Of a stretch of DNA of 64,000 nt, positions 44,733-54,099 are shown in pieces; positions within the stretch are counted from its first letter, which is position 1; each line of letters opens with the position of its first letter. The notes under the pieces were generated by a model, which ran no database searches, was not told the DNA's origin, and saw only the letters and a program-made list of their open reading frames with translations. Position numbers and translations under genes: made by a program. Source of the DNA: Thermogemmatispora aurantia. GTDB lineage: Bacteria > Chloroflexota > Ktedonobacteria > Ktedonobacterales > Ktedonobacteraceae. Where the stretch lies: NCBI RefSeq assembly GCF_008974285.1, contig NZ_BKZV01000008.1, positions 1 through 64,000 of the forward strand, in the 5' to 3' direction.

Positions 44733-45551
44733 CTAGGGGAGGCGCGGGAACTTGGAGAAATTCGGCTTGCGCTTCTCCAGGAAAGCGTTGCGTCCCTCTT
44801 TGCCCTCCTCAGTCATATAGAAGAGCATGGTCGCATTGCCTGCCAGGTCCTGCAGACCAGCCAGGCCGTCGGTATCGGCGTTGAAAGCTGCCTTGAGGAA
44901 GCGCAGCGCTGTGGGACTCTTCTCCAGCAGCTCTTTGGCCCACTTAATGGTCTCCTCCTCCAGCTGTTCCAGCGGCACTACCTTATTGACCAGTCCCATC
45001 TCGTAGGCTTCCTGGGCCGTATACTGGCGGCACAGATACCAGATCTCGCGTGCCTTCTTATGGCCGACGATCCGCGCCAGCATGGTCGCACCCCAACCGG
45101 CATCGAAGCTGCCCACGCGCGGCCCGGCCTGACCAAAGCGCGCATTGTCGGCGGCAATTGTCAGATCGCAGAGCACATGCAACACATGGCCGCCACCGAT
45201 GGCGTAGCCGGCCACCATTGCAATGACGGGCTTAGGTAGATACTTGATTACTTTCTGGAGATCGAGGGCATTGAGGCGGGGTACGCCGCTCTGATCAACA
45301 TAGCCACCCTCGCCGCGCACGCGCTGGTCGCCGCCGGAGCAGAAAGCCTTTGTGCCTGCACCCGTCAGGATTACCACCCCAATCTCGGGGTCCTCGCGGC
45401 AGCGGTTGAAGGCGTCGATCAATTCGCTCAGGGTTTCCGGGCGGAAAGCGTTATGCACTTCCGGGCGATTGATGGTGATCTTGCCGATACCCTCGGCCTT
45501 CTCGAAAATAATGTCCTGATAATCGCAGACCTTTTGCCAGTTGACAGGCAT
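44733..45551 (-). CDS. menB: 1,4-Dihydroxy-2-naphthoyl-CoA synthase (MenB)
   Basis: This 272-residue crotonase-fold enzyme has the MenB hallmarks [55 protein letters not shown] and the C-terminal [18 protein letters not shown]. It closes the naphthoate ring from o-succinylbenzoyl-CoA. The first region forms the oxyanion hole, and Asp in SFDAGWG is the catalytic residue. It lies between menH (upstream) and menC. Confidence 0.97.
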   Translation of the reverse strand: MPVNWQKVCDYQDIIFEKAEGIGKITINRPEVHNAFRPETLSELIDAFNRCREDPEIGVVILTGAGTKAFCSGGDQRVRGEGGYVDQSGVPRLNALDLQKVIKYLPKPVIAMVAGYAIGGGHVLHVLCDLTIAADNARFGQAGPRVGSFDAGWGATMLARIVGHKKAREIWYLCRQYTAQEAYEMGLVNKVVPLEQLEEETIKWAKELLEKSPTALRFLKAAFNADTDGLAGLQDLAGNATMLFYMTEEGKEGRNAFLEKRKPNFSKFPRLP

Positions 45552-45587
45552 AGCTTGGTAGTATTCCCCTTTCTCAGTTGATCATAA

Positions 45588-46478
45588 TTACTGCCCTGAT
45601 GTGGCGTCAGGGCCCTGCCCGCGCAAGGGCACCAGATTGGCACAAAACGAGAGAACCAGCTCAGCGAAGCGCGCTGGTTGCTCCAGATGAACCGTGTGAC
45701 CGGCGTCTGGCACGATAGCTAGGGTGGCTCTGGGTAGGAGGCGAGCCATCTCCTTGCCGATGGCGCAAAACTTCTCGTCCAGGGTCCCGCAGATCAGCAA
45801 GACCGGCAGCGATAGCTCCGGCAACCGTGCATGCAGCGGGGGTTGCACTCCCGTGCCTACGCCACGCAGGCTGCCAGCCAGACCCTGCGGACGATTAGTC
45901 AAGCGCTGGGCGCGCAGAGCAGCCCGGCGTGCCTCCGGCAACCGCTGGTGGCTGGCAAAGAGCGGCTGCTGCTCCCAGCGTGCGACAAAGGCAGCTATCC
46001 CTTCGCGCTCGATGCTGGCGGCCAGCTCCTCGTCCTGGCGCTGGCGAGCCGCGCGCTCCCGGGGATCGGCGATACCGGGGGAGGCGCTTTCCAGGATGAG
46101 GGCGCGGAAGAAGCCGGAGAAGGCACAGTAGAGCGCGATACGTCCACCCAGCGAGTAGCCGAGGAGAATGGCCTCGGCGGGGGCAATCCCGAGCTGCCGC
46201 AAGGCTGCCAGCAAATCGGCCTGGCAGTGCTCCATGCTGTAGCGCTCGGGAGCCGCGGGGGCCTCTGAGAGGCCGTGGCCATGCAGATCAAAAGCGATGA
46301 CCCTGAGACCCGCGCTGGCAAACTCCTCAAGTAAAGAACCCCAGCTGAGAGCGCTGCCTGTGAAACCGTGTAGCAGGATCAACGTCGGCTGATCTCGCCG
46401 GTCCGTCGGGCAAGCCTGGAGCAGACTGAGCTGCAGCCCGTTGACCTGGAGAAGAAGACGCTCAACCTGTATCTTCAT
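45588..46478 (-). CDS. menH: SHCHC synthase, alpha/beta hydrolase (MenH)
   Basis: This 296-residue alpha/beta hydrolase has LLHGFTGSALSW, the nucleophile Ser in LLGYSLGGRIAL, Asp near ICGTLDEKF and His in VPDAGHTVHLEQP. MenH eliminates pyruvate from SEPHCHC. The assignment comes from motifs plus position between menD and menB; other alpha/beta hydrolases look alike. The ATG at 46478 follows GAGGAAG and overlaps the menD stop; a longer frame to 46508 lacks support. Confidence 0.9.
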   Translation of the reverse strand: MKIQVERLLLQVNGLQLSLLQACPTDRRDQPTLILLHGFTGSALSWGSLLEEFASAGLRVIAFDLHGHGLSEAPAAPERYSMEHCQADLLAALRQLGIAPAEAILLGYSLGGRIALYCAFSGFFRALILESASPGIADPRERAARQRQDEELAASIEREGIAAFVARWEQQPLFASHQRLPEARRAALRAQRLTNRPQGLAGSLRGVGTGVQPPLHARLPELSLPVLLICGTLDEKFCAIGKEMARLLPRATLAIVPDAGHTVHLEQPARFAELVLSFCANLVPLRGQGPDATSGQ

Positions 46479-46480
46479 TA

Positions 46481-48322
46481 TTATACTTCCTCGCTGGCCT
46501 CTCGGCACAATGCCTGATCCACCGCTCGCCAGAGCTGGCGATGAAGCTCTACATTGCTCACTCGCTCTGTGACAACCTCGATCACCTGGAGTCCGCCCTG
46601 ACTCAGCCCTTCTCGGCAGGCGCTGCGGAACTCCTCCCAGGAGCTGATGCGGCGGAAGCGTCCTCTGTACATCTCTACGGCGGGAGCGAAGTTTAAGCCG
46701 GTGGGCGTTCCGAAAAGCTGCTCGAAGTGCTCCGGGTAGGCTGCCTGGGGGAGGAACGAGAAGATCCCGCCGCCATCGTTATTGATCAGAATGACCAGCA
46801 ACGGCAACTGATGCAGATGGGCAGCTATCAGGCCGTTGAGATCGTGGAGAAAAGCCAGGTCGCCGATGACCAGCACCACGGGCGCCGGGTCAGCCAGGGC
46901 CTGCTGAGCAGCGCTAACCCCGAGGGCACTGGAGAGGACGCCATCGATCCCATTGGCGCCGCGGTTCCCCAGACAGCGAATGGGGCGTTCGCTCCAGAAG
47001 AAGGTATCCAGGTCACGAACGGGCATGCTATTGCCCACATAGAGCGTGCTGCCGTCGGGCAGCAGTTCGGCCAGCTCGCTAAAGACCCGGCCCTCGAACA
47101 GTTGACTAAATGTCTCCATTGTACGGCGCAGGGCCTGCTGCGTCAGCCGCTCAGCCTGCTGCCAGCGCTCCAGCCAAGGCTCATGATGCTCCTCAGCGTC
47201 ACTAGTCTCAGCCAGAGCCTCGACCAACTGCTCGCAGACGGCCACTGGATCGGCATGGAGCATTTCGCCGGCGAGCTGCGTCGGCTCCTCCCAGCCGCCG
47301 GCGCCATCGACCACCAGCAGAGGCCGATCGCCATAGCGCTGCAGATAGAGCAAGAGCGGCTTAGAGGTAGGGATTGCGCCGAAGCGCAGCACCAGATCGG
47401 GGGCGGCACTGGCGACAAAGCGCTCGCTGCGCAGGAAAGCGTCGTAGCTACGCAGAACTAGACCAGTGGACTGACCACTGCTGCGTACCTGCGAGAGCGG
47501 ATCAGCCAGCAATGGGTAACCGCAGCGCTCGGCTAGCCGTTGTAGTGCCGGAGCCAGACGCGGTTCGCTCTGCGGTCCGACGATGATCAGGCCGCGACGA
47601 TACTGGCGCAGCAGGGCTGCCAGACGCGCCACCGTTGCCGTGGGCAGGCCGGCGCCTTCTGCCTCTGTGACCCGCACATAGGGAGCCTGCTCAGCCCGTC
47701 CCGCCCAGGCGAGCGGCTCACGCTCGGTGGCCGGAGGGAGCAGCTGCGGCTGTGGCTCGGGCGTCAGTGGCTCGCGGAAAGGCAGGTTGAGATGGACCGG
47801 GCCGGCAGGTCTGGCGCGCGCCAGGGCCACGGCGCGATTGGCCAGCGTGCGGATATAGCGCAGGGCTGTCGTTGTGGCCTCGGGCAGGGCCACGTCCATA
47901 AACCATTTCACATAGACGCCATAGAGGCGGTTCTGATCGATGGTCTGGGGGGCCCCGCAGTCGCGCAGCTCGTGAGGGCGATCAGCAGTCAGAACGACCA
48001 GTGGTACGCGCGTCAGCTTGGCCTCGATAATGGCCGGGAAAAAGTTTGCTGCCGCTGTGCCCGAGGTGCACAGCAAAGCCACGGGTGAGGCCAGCCGCTT
48101 GGCCATGCCGAGAGCAAAGAAGGCTGCCGCGCGCTCATCGAGGTGCATCCAGACGCGCAGGCCCTTTTCCTCTGCGCAGGCCAGCGCGAGCGGTGTTGAG
48201 CGCGAGCCAGGGCAGATTACCACATGGGCAATGCCTGCCCGCCGCAGCTCGGAGACAAAGGCCCCAACATAAGCGTAGAGTGGATTGGGTGGTGTCGATC
48301 TATCAGAAGCTGTTCTCGTCAT
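46481..48322 (-). CDS. menD: SEPHCHC synthase (MenD)
   Basis: This 613-residue thiamine-diphosphate enzyme adds succinyl semialdehyde from 2-oxoglutarate to isochorismate. Motifs are HVVICPGSRSTPLALA with the conserved Ser-Arg, LDERAAAFFALG with the catalytic Glu, CTSGTAAANFFPA, and the cofactor motif GDLAFLHDLNGL followed by ILINNDGGGIFSFLP. These are specific for MenD. It starts inside the 3' end of the isochorismate synthase gene (20-base overlap) and its stop touches the menH start, so the genes are translationally coupled. Confidence 0.97.
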   Translation of the reverse strand: MTRTASDRSTPPNPLYAYVGAFVSELRRAGIAHVVICPGSRSTPLALACAEEKGLRVWMHLDERAAAFFALGMAKRLASPVALLCTSGTAAANFFPAIIEAKLTRVPLVVLTADRPHELRDCGAPQTIDQNRLYGVYVKWFMDVALPEATTTALRYIRTLANRAVALARARPAGPVHLNLPFREPLTPEPQPQLLPPATEREPLAWAGRAEQAPYVRVTEAEGAGLPTATVARLAALLRQYRRGLIIVGPQSEPRLAPALQRLAERCGYPLLADPLSQVRSSGQSTGLVLRSYDAFLRSERFVASAAPDLVLRFGAIPTSKPLLLYLQRYGDRPLLVVDGAGGWEEPTQLAGEMLHADPVAVCEQLVEALAETSDAEEHHEPWLERWQQAERLTQQALRRTMETFSQLFEGRVFSELAELLPDGSTLYVGNSMPVRDLDTFFWSERPIRCLGNRGANGIDGVLSSALGVSAAQQALADPAPVVLVIGDLAFLHDLNGLIAAHLHQLPLLVILINNDGGGIFSFLPQAAYPEHFEQLFGTPTGLNFAPAVEMYRGRFRRISSWEEFRSACREGLSQGGLQVIEVVTERVSNVELHRQLWRAVDQALCREASEEV

Positions 48323-49961
48323 CGTCTTCTTCCACTCCCAGCGCCCCTAGCATGGCGCGAAATTTCCAGCGAGTCTCAGCATACTCGCTGGCCGGATCAG
48401 AATCGGCTACAATCCCGCCGCCGGCGAAGAGCGTCGCCTCGTGGTCCCGAAGGAGGGCTGAGCGCAGGGCCACAGCGAAGGACCCGTTACCGGCGGCATC
48501 CACCCAACCAATAGGAGCCGCATACCAGCCGCGGTCAAGCTGCTCACCGGCGCGAATCGCTGCCAGAGCAGCGGCACGCGGAAAGCCGCCGACCGCTGGC
48601 GTGGGGTGTAGCTCTTCCAGTGCCTCCAATATGGACCGGCCAGGCTGCAATCTACCGGTAATGCGCGTCTCCAGATGCTGAATATTCTTCAGACGACGCA
48701 GGTGCGGCTCGGGATCGCTGTGAATCGCGGTGCACAGGCTGGCGAGGGCTTGCCGGAGCATCTCCACCACGATCTGATGTTCGCGTTGATTCTTGCTGCT
48801 GCACAGCAGCTCGCGGGCTCGCTGCTCATCCTCGTGGGGGGTGCGACCACGGGGTGCGGAACCAGCCAGGGCCATAGTCTCTAGTGCTCCTCCCTGAGCC
48901 TGCACAAGACGTTCGGGCGTCGCTCCCAGGAAGCAGCTTCCGGCGCGGCTGAATGCGAAGAGGTAGGCCTCCTGGTACCCCTCGCGTAGACGCCGGAGAG
49001 CTGGCTCTGGCTCAAAGCTCCTATCCTGGCGGAGCAGCCGGACTGCCCGGGCGAGCACCACCTTTTCGTAGGCGCCACGGCGGATCTGACGGACTGCCTG
49101 AGCAACCTGTTCCATCCAGACTGCTGGCGGCAACAACGACTCAAGGTGCAGAGAGGACGGCGTTGTGACAGCAGGCATGGCGGGAAGGACATCAGGGGGA
49201 CTGCTCAGCGCCTGGGCCAGGGCTTCCAATTGCGCGACAATATCGTCTCCTAGCTGGAGCGGGTCCCTGTCTGCCGCGACCAGTACGTTGAGCGTTAAGG
49301 TGGGTCCAGAGGCCGCAAAGGTAAACAGGAAAGCGGGAAGCATCAGTAGCCCATCGGGGAATCCTTCCCAAAGCGCTGAGCGCGGCTGGTCTGGATCGAA
49401 AGCGAAGCCGCCGAACAGCAGGGGGGGCTTGGGATCTGTGGGAGCTGGCTTCGCCGCGACCAGGGCCTCTGAGGCCAGGCGTTGCCAGGCCCCAGCCAAC
49501 TGGCGAAAGCGTTCCGGCCCCTGGGCCTCCAGCGTAGCTGCGCTGCCTAGACCAACCAGAATCCGTTGCCCTCCTGGCTCTTGCCAGTAGAAACGCTCTG
49601 TGAAGCCAAGGGATGGCCCGATGGCGAAGCAAAGCAGAGGATCAAACCCGGCTGAAGCTGCTGCGGTTGATTGCTCTGTCCCGTTAGCGTTCTCGACCGC
49701 CGGAAGCTGATGGGCTATGGAAAAAGACCAAAGGTGCCTGGCAAGCGTAAGAGGGCCGCTAACGCTCACAAGTGTGGGGCGCCTTGTGCGCAGAGCGCGC
49801 TCGCGGGCCTCCGTCAGCAGAGGAAGCAAGTGCTGTCGCTGCCAAGGGAAAAACGCAGGCTCTGACTCTGTACTCGTGCCCAGAGTGCTGCTAAAGGCGT
49901 TCCTCATCAATTCAGAATCATTCCTATCCAGCAGAAGTAGTGGCGTAGTCGCCCGCTTCAT
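48303..49961 (-). CDS. menF: Isochorismate synthase (MenF)
   Basis: This protein of about 552 residues has the chorismate-binding fold. The C-terminal 270 residues carry YEKVVLARAVRL, FSRAGSCFLGATPERLV, GSAPRGRTPHEDEQ, EHQIVVEML and HPTPAVGGFPRAAAL, ending with LFAGGGIVADSDPASEYAETR. It isomerises chorismate to isochorismate, the first menaquinone step. The frame opens at 50111, but a likely promoter at 50070-50098 lies inside that extension, so translation should begin at ATG 49961 or ATG 49907; neither has a strong ribosome site. Confidence 0.93.
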   Translation of the reverse strand: MKRATTPLLLLDRNDSELMRNAFSSTLGTSTESEPAFFPWQRQHLLPLLTEARERALRTRRPTLVSVSGPLTLARHLWSFSIAHQLPAVENANGTEQSTAAASAGFDPLLCFAIGPSLGFTERFYWQEPGGQRILVGLGSAATLEAQGPERFRQLAGAWQRLASEALVAAKPAPTDPKPPLLFGGFAFDPDQPRSALWEGFPDGLLMLPAFLFTFAASGPTLTLNVLVAADRDPLQLGDDIVAQLEALAQALSSPPDVLPAMPAVTTPSSLHLESLLPPAVWMEQVAQAVRQIRRGAYEKVVLARAVRLLRQDRSFEPEPALRRLREGYQEAYLFAFSRAGSCFLGATPERLVQAQGGALETMALAGSAPRGRTPHEDEQRARELLCSSKNQREHQIVVEMLRQALASLCTAIHSDPEPHLRRLKNIQHLETRITGRLQPGRSILEALEELHPTPAVGGFPRAAALAAIRAGEQLDRGWYAAPIGWVDAAGNGSFAVALRSALLRDHEATLFAGGGIVADSDPASEYAETRWKFRAMLGALGVEEDDDENSF

Positions 49962-50069
49962 GACTTGGGAGCACAGGAGGCTGATCACGGCGCGAAGGCC
50001 GGAGCGACAAGCTAAAGGCCGCCCTGCTGAAGCGAGCGGCCCTCGATCTGAAAGCACTGCCTTGTAGTT

Positions 50070-50098
50070 ATTATAGTGCGCGCTGGCTATCCTGACCA
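50070..50098 (-). promoter_or_regulatory. Promoter of the menaquinone operon
   Basis: TATAAT (50070-50075) has TGGTCA (50093-50098) 17 bases upstream on the minus strand. It precedes the menF start by about 100 bases and rules out the longest menF reading frame. Confidence 0.65.
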
Positions 50099-50270
50099 GG
50101 AGAGAACCCACGGCACGCCACGAGTTTCCCTGCGCTGAAGTGAGGCCGCTGGCTGGTGCTGACGGGAGCCAGACAGCATCAATGCTCTTGACGCCCTCCC
50201 TTTATCGGGCTACCCTTGAGCGCGAAGATGTGCGAGCAGCTACCTCAAGCCAGGCAGCTATCAAGGCCTC

Positions 50271-50302
50271 TGGCCGTCTGATGCGCACACATCAGACGGC
50301 CA
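50271..50302 (+). repeat. Perfect 13-bp hairpin upstream of a methyltransferase gene
   Basis: TGGCCGTCTGATG (50271-50283) pairs with 50290-50302 around the 6-base loop CGCACA. It lies 70 bases before the methyltransferase start with no T-run. It may be a leader hairpin, terminator or attenuator. Confidence 0.6.
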
Positions 50303-50371
50303 AGGGCCTATATTGCTCAGGAATCCTCATCTGGTTGTTGCTCTCATAACCGTAGAGAGGCAGGTTTGGCC

Positions 50372-51187
50372 ATGCTCAATGATTCTCACCGGGGCCAGCA
50401 GGCCCGACCTGACGTAGATGATGCCTATCTGTTGCCCCGTACAGCCAGCGAGCAGGATCGCCTGGAATTTCAGCACTATACCCTCTACCGCCTCCTGGGT
50501 ACCCATTTCCTGGCTCCGGTCGAGCGTCCGCGCGTCATTCTGGATGTAGGGACGGGGACCGGGATCTGGGCTAAAGAGGCAGCACGGCGCTGGCGGGAGG
50601 CCGCTGTCCTGACGATTGACAGCAACCTGACCCTCTTGCGCAGGTTGCCGCCCAATTGCCAGGTGATGCGGGCCAGCCTGCTTGAAGGGCTACCGGTGGA
50701 CGATGGCGTGAGTGACTATACCCACCAGCGTTTTCTGGCGGAGGCCATTCCTCTGGGAGCCTGGGACCAGGTGCTCAAAGAATTGAGGCGCGTGACGGCC
50801 ATTGCCGGCTGGATCGAATTTGTCGAGCTGAGCGATCGCTGTCTGAATCCCGGTCCCCAAACCTTACTGGTGCAGCACTGGCTGCGCCGACTCTTCCTTT
50901 GCCAGGGCATTCGGCTCTCGCTGGTCCTGGAGCTGCCCGAACGCCTCATGAAGCTTGGTCTGATGCCACAGGTGCGAGAAATTGTAGTACCCCTCTGGGG
51001 GCCACACATCGGGAAACTCTGCTGCTGCGATGTGCTCCAGGCCCTGCGTCATCTGCTGCCGGTGCTTGTGGACCATCTTGGACTGACTTCCCAGGAAATA
51101 ACGCAGGTCCTCAGCGAGCTGCCGACAGAATGGGAATGTTACAGAACAAGCTGGCTCTGCATGGCTATCTGGACGCAGGTGCTCTAA
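50372..51187 (+). CDS. Class I SAM-dependent methyltransferase
   Basis: This 271-residue protein has a Rossmann-type methyltransferase core: motif I VILDVGTGTGIWAKEAARRW, an acidic end of strand 2 in LTIDSN, and the post-motif region LEGLPVDDGVSD at about 105-125. The C-terminal 100 residues are helical and Leu-rich. The acceptor is unknown. It is divergent from the men operon but does not look like the quinone methyltransferase MenG/UbiE, so I do not connect them. ATG at 50372 is preferred to the upstream TTG; GAGAGG lies some 12 bases before it. Confidence 0.88.
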   Translation: MLNDSHRGQQARPDVDDAYLLPRTASEQDRLEFQHYTLYRLLGTHFLAPVERPRVILDVGTGTGIWAKEAARRWREAAVLTIDSNLTLLRRLPPNCQVMRASLLEGLPVDDGVSDYTHQRFLAEAIPLGAWDQVLKELRRVTAIAGWIEFVELSDRCLNPGPQTLLVQHWLRRLFLCQGIRLSLVLELPERLMKLGLMPQVREIVVPLWGPHIGKLCCCDVLQALRHLLPVLVDHLGLTSQEITQVLSELPTEWECYRTSWLCMAIWTQVL

Positions 51188-51382
51188 GTCTATCTGGCTC
51201 ATCCAGCCCACGCAGCGCAGCTACTCCTGCTAAGGCAGGCGAGTCTCCTGCTGAGAGATACATCAGCTGACACGATATTCCGCCGCCCTGCGTGTTGGCT
51301 GTAGTATCGGGGCACAGCCGAGGAAACAGGCGAGCTGACTAACGGACGAGCTTGCAAGAGCAAAAGAAAGAGAGCAGCAGCA

Positions 51383-52810
51383 ATGACCAGCACTGAAGCG
51401 TCTCTGGCAGTCTATGATGCTATCATCATCGGCGCCGGGCAGGGGGGCGGCCCCCTGGCCACGGCGCTGGCCCAGGCCGGGCGCAAGACGGCCCTGATCG
51501 AGCGTGAGCATGTTGGCGGTACCTGTATCAACACGGGCTGCACTCCCACCAAAACCATGATAGCCAGTGCGCGCGTCGCCTATCTGGTTCGTCGTGCCGC
51601 CAGCTATGGGGTGCGCCTTCCTGGAGGCGAGGCGCAGATAGAGATGAGGGGGGTGCGTCAACGCAAGCGGGACATTGTTGAGAGCTTCCGTCAGGGAAGC
51701 GAGCGTCGACTCAAAGGAGTGGAGGGTCTCGACCTGCTCAGGGGCGGCGCCCGCTTCGTCGCACCCAAGGAGCTAGAAGTGAGGCTAGCCGATGGTACGC
51801 TCCGCCATCTGGGCGCTGAAATCATTGTCATCGACGTCGGAGCCAGACCAGCCCGGCCAATGCTGGCGGGCTTAGAGACGGTGCCTGCCTTAGACTCGAC
51901 CTCCATTATGGAGCTGGATAGCCTTCCGCCTCATCTCCTCATCATCGGTGGGGGCTATGTTGGCCTCGAATTTGGCCAGATGTTTCGTCGCTTTGGCAGC
52001 CATGTCACGCTTGTCCATCGTGGCAAGCGCCTGCTGGCGCACGAAGATGACGATGTAGCCGAGGCAGTAGCCCATATTCTGCGCGAAGATGGCATCGAGC
52101 TGCTGATGGAGAGCGTTCCTCAGCAGATAGAGCAGCTCCCTGATGGTCAGCTTCGCCTGAGCGTGACTACTCCCCAGGGCGAGCGCCGGGTCAGCGCCTC
52201 TCATCTCCTGCTGGCGACTGGGCGCCAACCCAATACCGACACCCTCAATCTGGAAGCCTGTGGCGTGCGCACCGACGAGCGCGGGCGCATCCTGGTCAAC
52301 GAACACCTCGAAACTGACGTAGCAGGCATCTATGCCATCGGCGACGCCCGTGTTGGCCCTGCCTTTACCCACATCTCTTACGATGACTTCCGCATCCTGC
52401 GCACCAATCTGCTGGAAGGGGGCCGGGCGAGCACCCGCGACCGTCTGGTACCCTACACCATCTTCATTGATCCCCAGCTCGGGCGCGTTGGCCTGACAGA
52501 AGCCGAGGCACGAGCGGATGGACGGCGCATTCAGGTGGCCAGCATGCCGATGAGCGCAGTTGCGCGCGCGCTCGAAGTGGATGAGGCCCGTGGCTTCATG
52601 AAAGCTATCGTCGATGCCGACAACGGGCAGATTCTAGGGGCGGCTATTCTCGGTATAGAGGGCGGCGAAATCATGGCCATGCTAGAGATCGCCATGCTCG
52701 GCAAACTGCCCTACACGGTCCTACGCGACGCTATCTTTGCTCATCCTACTTTAGCCGAAGCTCTCAACAATCTCTTTAGCTCCTTGGCCGATGAAGCAGA
52801 GACTCAGTAA
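51383..52810 (+). CDS. FAD-dependent pyridine nucleotide-disulfide oxidoreductase
   Basis: This 475-residue enzyme resembles dihydrolipoamide dehydrogenase and mercuric reductase. The FAD motif is IIGAGQGGGPLA, the redox-active disulfide is GGTCINTGC (Cys-x4-Cys), NAD(P) binding is IIGGGYVGLEFGQ, the second FAD motif is IYAIGDAR, and the C-terminal His-Glu pair is in FAHPTLAE. It lacks the N-terminal HMA and C-terminal Cys pair of full mercuric reductases. It could be a free E3, a disulfide reductase, or a mercuric-reductase-like protein of unknown substrate. It stands alone between convergent and divergent genes. Confidence 0.93.
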   Translation: MTSTEASLAVYDAIIIGAGQGGGPLATALAQAGRKTALIEREHVGGTCINTGCTPTKTMIASARVAYLVRRAASYGVRLPGGEAQIEMRGVRQRKRDIVESFRQGSERRLKGVEGLDLLRGGARFVAPKELEVRLADGTLRHLGAEIIVIDVGARPARPMLAGLETVPALDSTSIMELDSLPPHLLIIGGGYVGLEFGQMFRRFGSHVTLVHRGKRLLAHEDDDVAEAVAHILREDGIELLMESVPQQIEQLPDGQLRLSVTTPQGERRVSASHLLLATGRQPNTDTLNLEACGVRTDERGRILVNEHLETDVAGIYAIGDARVGPAFTHISYDDFRILRTNLLEGGRASTRDRLVPYTIFIDPQLGRVGLTEAEARADGRRIQVASMPMSAVARALEVDEARGFMKAIVDADNGQILGAAILGIEGGEIMAMLEIAMLGKLPYTVLRDAIFAHPTLAEALNNLFSSLADEAETQ

Positions 52811-52839
52811 TTGGTCCCCGCTGCCGGGTAGAGCAAGCT

Positions 52840-52879
52840 GCATGGCGAGCAAGGGACCACTATCTTCTGCTCGCCATGC
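52840..52879. terminator. Bidirectional hairpin between convergent genes
   Basis: GCATGGCGAGCA (52840-52851) pairs perfectly with 52868-52879 around a 16-base loop, between the convergent flavoprotein gene and the VWA gene. GGTCCCC and GGGGGTCC outside it may extend the structure. No long T-run is present. Confidence 0.65.
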
Positions 52880-52905
52880 GGGGGTCCGGTGCCGTCTGAG
52901 CGTTC

Positions 52906-54099
52906 TCAGAACTGGATGGGGCGGGCGGCGACAATGTCGTGCTGGGCGGCCCACATGTTCAGGTCACGACGCTGCAGGGCAGCGGCCATCAGCTCGGGAA
53001 AAAGCTCTGGCGTGCAAGAGAAAGTGGGGATGCCCAGGGCGGCCAGACGCCCGGCCAGTGCTGTGTGAAAAGCCGGTGTCCCCTGATCGCTCAGTGCCAG
53101 CAAACAGACGAACTGGACGCCGCTGTCTACCAGTGCCGCAGCGCGCCTGAGCATCTGCTCAGCGTCCCCTCCCTCGTAGAGATCCGTGATCAGTACCAGG
53201 ACCGTCTCACGTGGGCGCGTGATAAGCTGCTGGCAATAGGCCAGGGCGCGGTTGATATCAGTGCCGCCACCGAGCTGAGCACCGAAAAGCAGGTCGACCG
53301 GATCTTGCAGGTGCTCACTGAGGTCGACCACTGCGGTATCGAAGACAATCATGCGTGTCGAAATGGCTCGCAGCGAGGCCAGGACTGCCCCGAAGATCGA
53401 AGCGTAGACGACTGAAGGGGCCATCGAACCGCTCTGATCAACACAAAGCACGATATCGCGCAGGGCAGCCTGCCGCTGTCGCCGTCGGTGCCCGATAAGA
53501 CGCTCTGGAATGATTGTCCGCTGCTCTCGCTGGTAGTGTTTGAGATTAAGGCGAATAGTCCGGTCCCAGTCGATATCAAGGGGACGCGGACGCATGGTTC
53601 GACTGATGTGGAGCAGGCTGCCGCGCACCGCCTGCTCCAGACGATAGGCTAATTTACGTTCCAGTTCCTCAACTAGCTTGCGCACCACACTGCGCGCTGT
53701 CTCGCGCGTGCGCTCGGGCAGGGCGCTCTTGAGCGAGAGCAGAGTTGTCACGAGCTGCAGGTCGGCCTCAACCGAGGCTAATAGCTCTGGCTCTAGCAGC
53801 AATTGCTTTAAATTAAGTTTTTTGAGAGCATCCTGCTGGAGAATGCGCACCGCTGGAGTAGGAAAGTAGGTGCGAATGTCTCCCAGCCAACGCGGGATAT
53901 AGGGGTTTGAAGGACCTAGCCCACCGGTGCGCTCGGCGTCATAGAGCATCTCCAGGGCGCGATCGATTCTCTCATCATCGCCACCGAAAGATGACTGCCT
54001 CTCTGACGACTCGCCGGCCCCTAATCCGAGCGCGGCTGCTGCCTGACGGCCAAGAATGAGGCGCCAGCGACGCAGGCGCTCCTGCTCCTCAATCGGCAT
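52906..54099 (-). CDS. VWA domain protein of the MoxR-associated operon
   Basis: This 397-residue protein has a polar helical N-terminal half and a von Willebrand factor A domain in the C-terminal half. The MIDAS motif is VDQSGSM (near residue 217), with the Thr in GGGTDIN and Asp in ITDLYEGG completing the metal site. Bacterial VWA proteins work with MoxR AAA+ ATPases to insert metals or remodel targets. The ATG overlaps the end of the DUF5682 gene by 11 bases, and the gene is the last of the five-gene operon. No signal peptide or membrane anchor is seen, so it is probably cytosolic. Confidence 0.93.
   Translation of the reverse strand: MPIEEQERLRRWRLILGRQAAAALGLGAGESSERQSSFGGDDERIDRALEMLYDAERTGGLGPSNPYIPRWLGDIRTYFPTPAVRILQQDALKKLNLKQLLLEPELLASVEADLQLVTTLLSLKSALPERTRETARSVVRKLVEELERKLAYRLEQAVRGSLLHISRTMRPRPLDIDWDRTIRLNLKHYQREQRTIIPERLIGHRRRQRQAALRDIVLCVDQSGSMAPSVVYASIFGAVLASLRAISTRMIVFDTAVVDLSEHLQDPVDLLFGAQLGGGTDINRALAYCQQLITRPRETVLVLITDLYEGGDAEQMLRRAAALVDSGVQFVCLLALSDQGTPAFHTALAGRLAALGIPTFSCTPELFPELMAAALQRRDLNMWAAQHDIVAARPIQF

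Noticed and set aside
50140-50349. Plus-strand frame of 69 codons
   Set aside because: It has no ribosome site or domain, and it reads through the 13-bp hairpin.
51383-52810. E3 subunit of the dehydrogenase at 19-21 kb
   Set aside because: The redox motif fits an E3-like enzyme, but the gene is 30 kb away and equally like mercuric-reductase-type proteins, so no link can be claimed.
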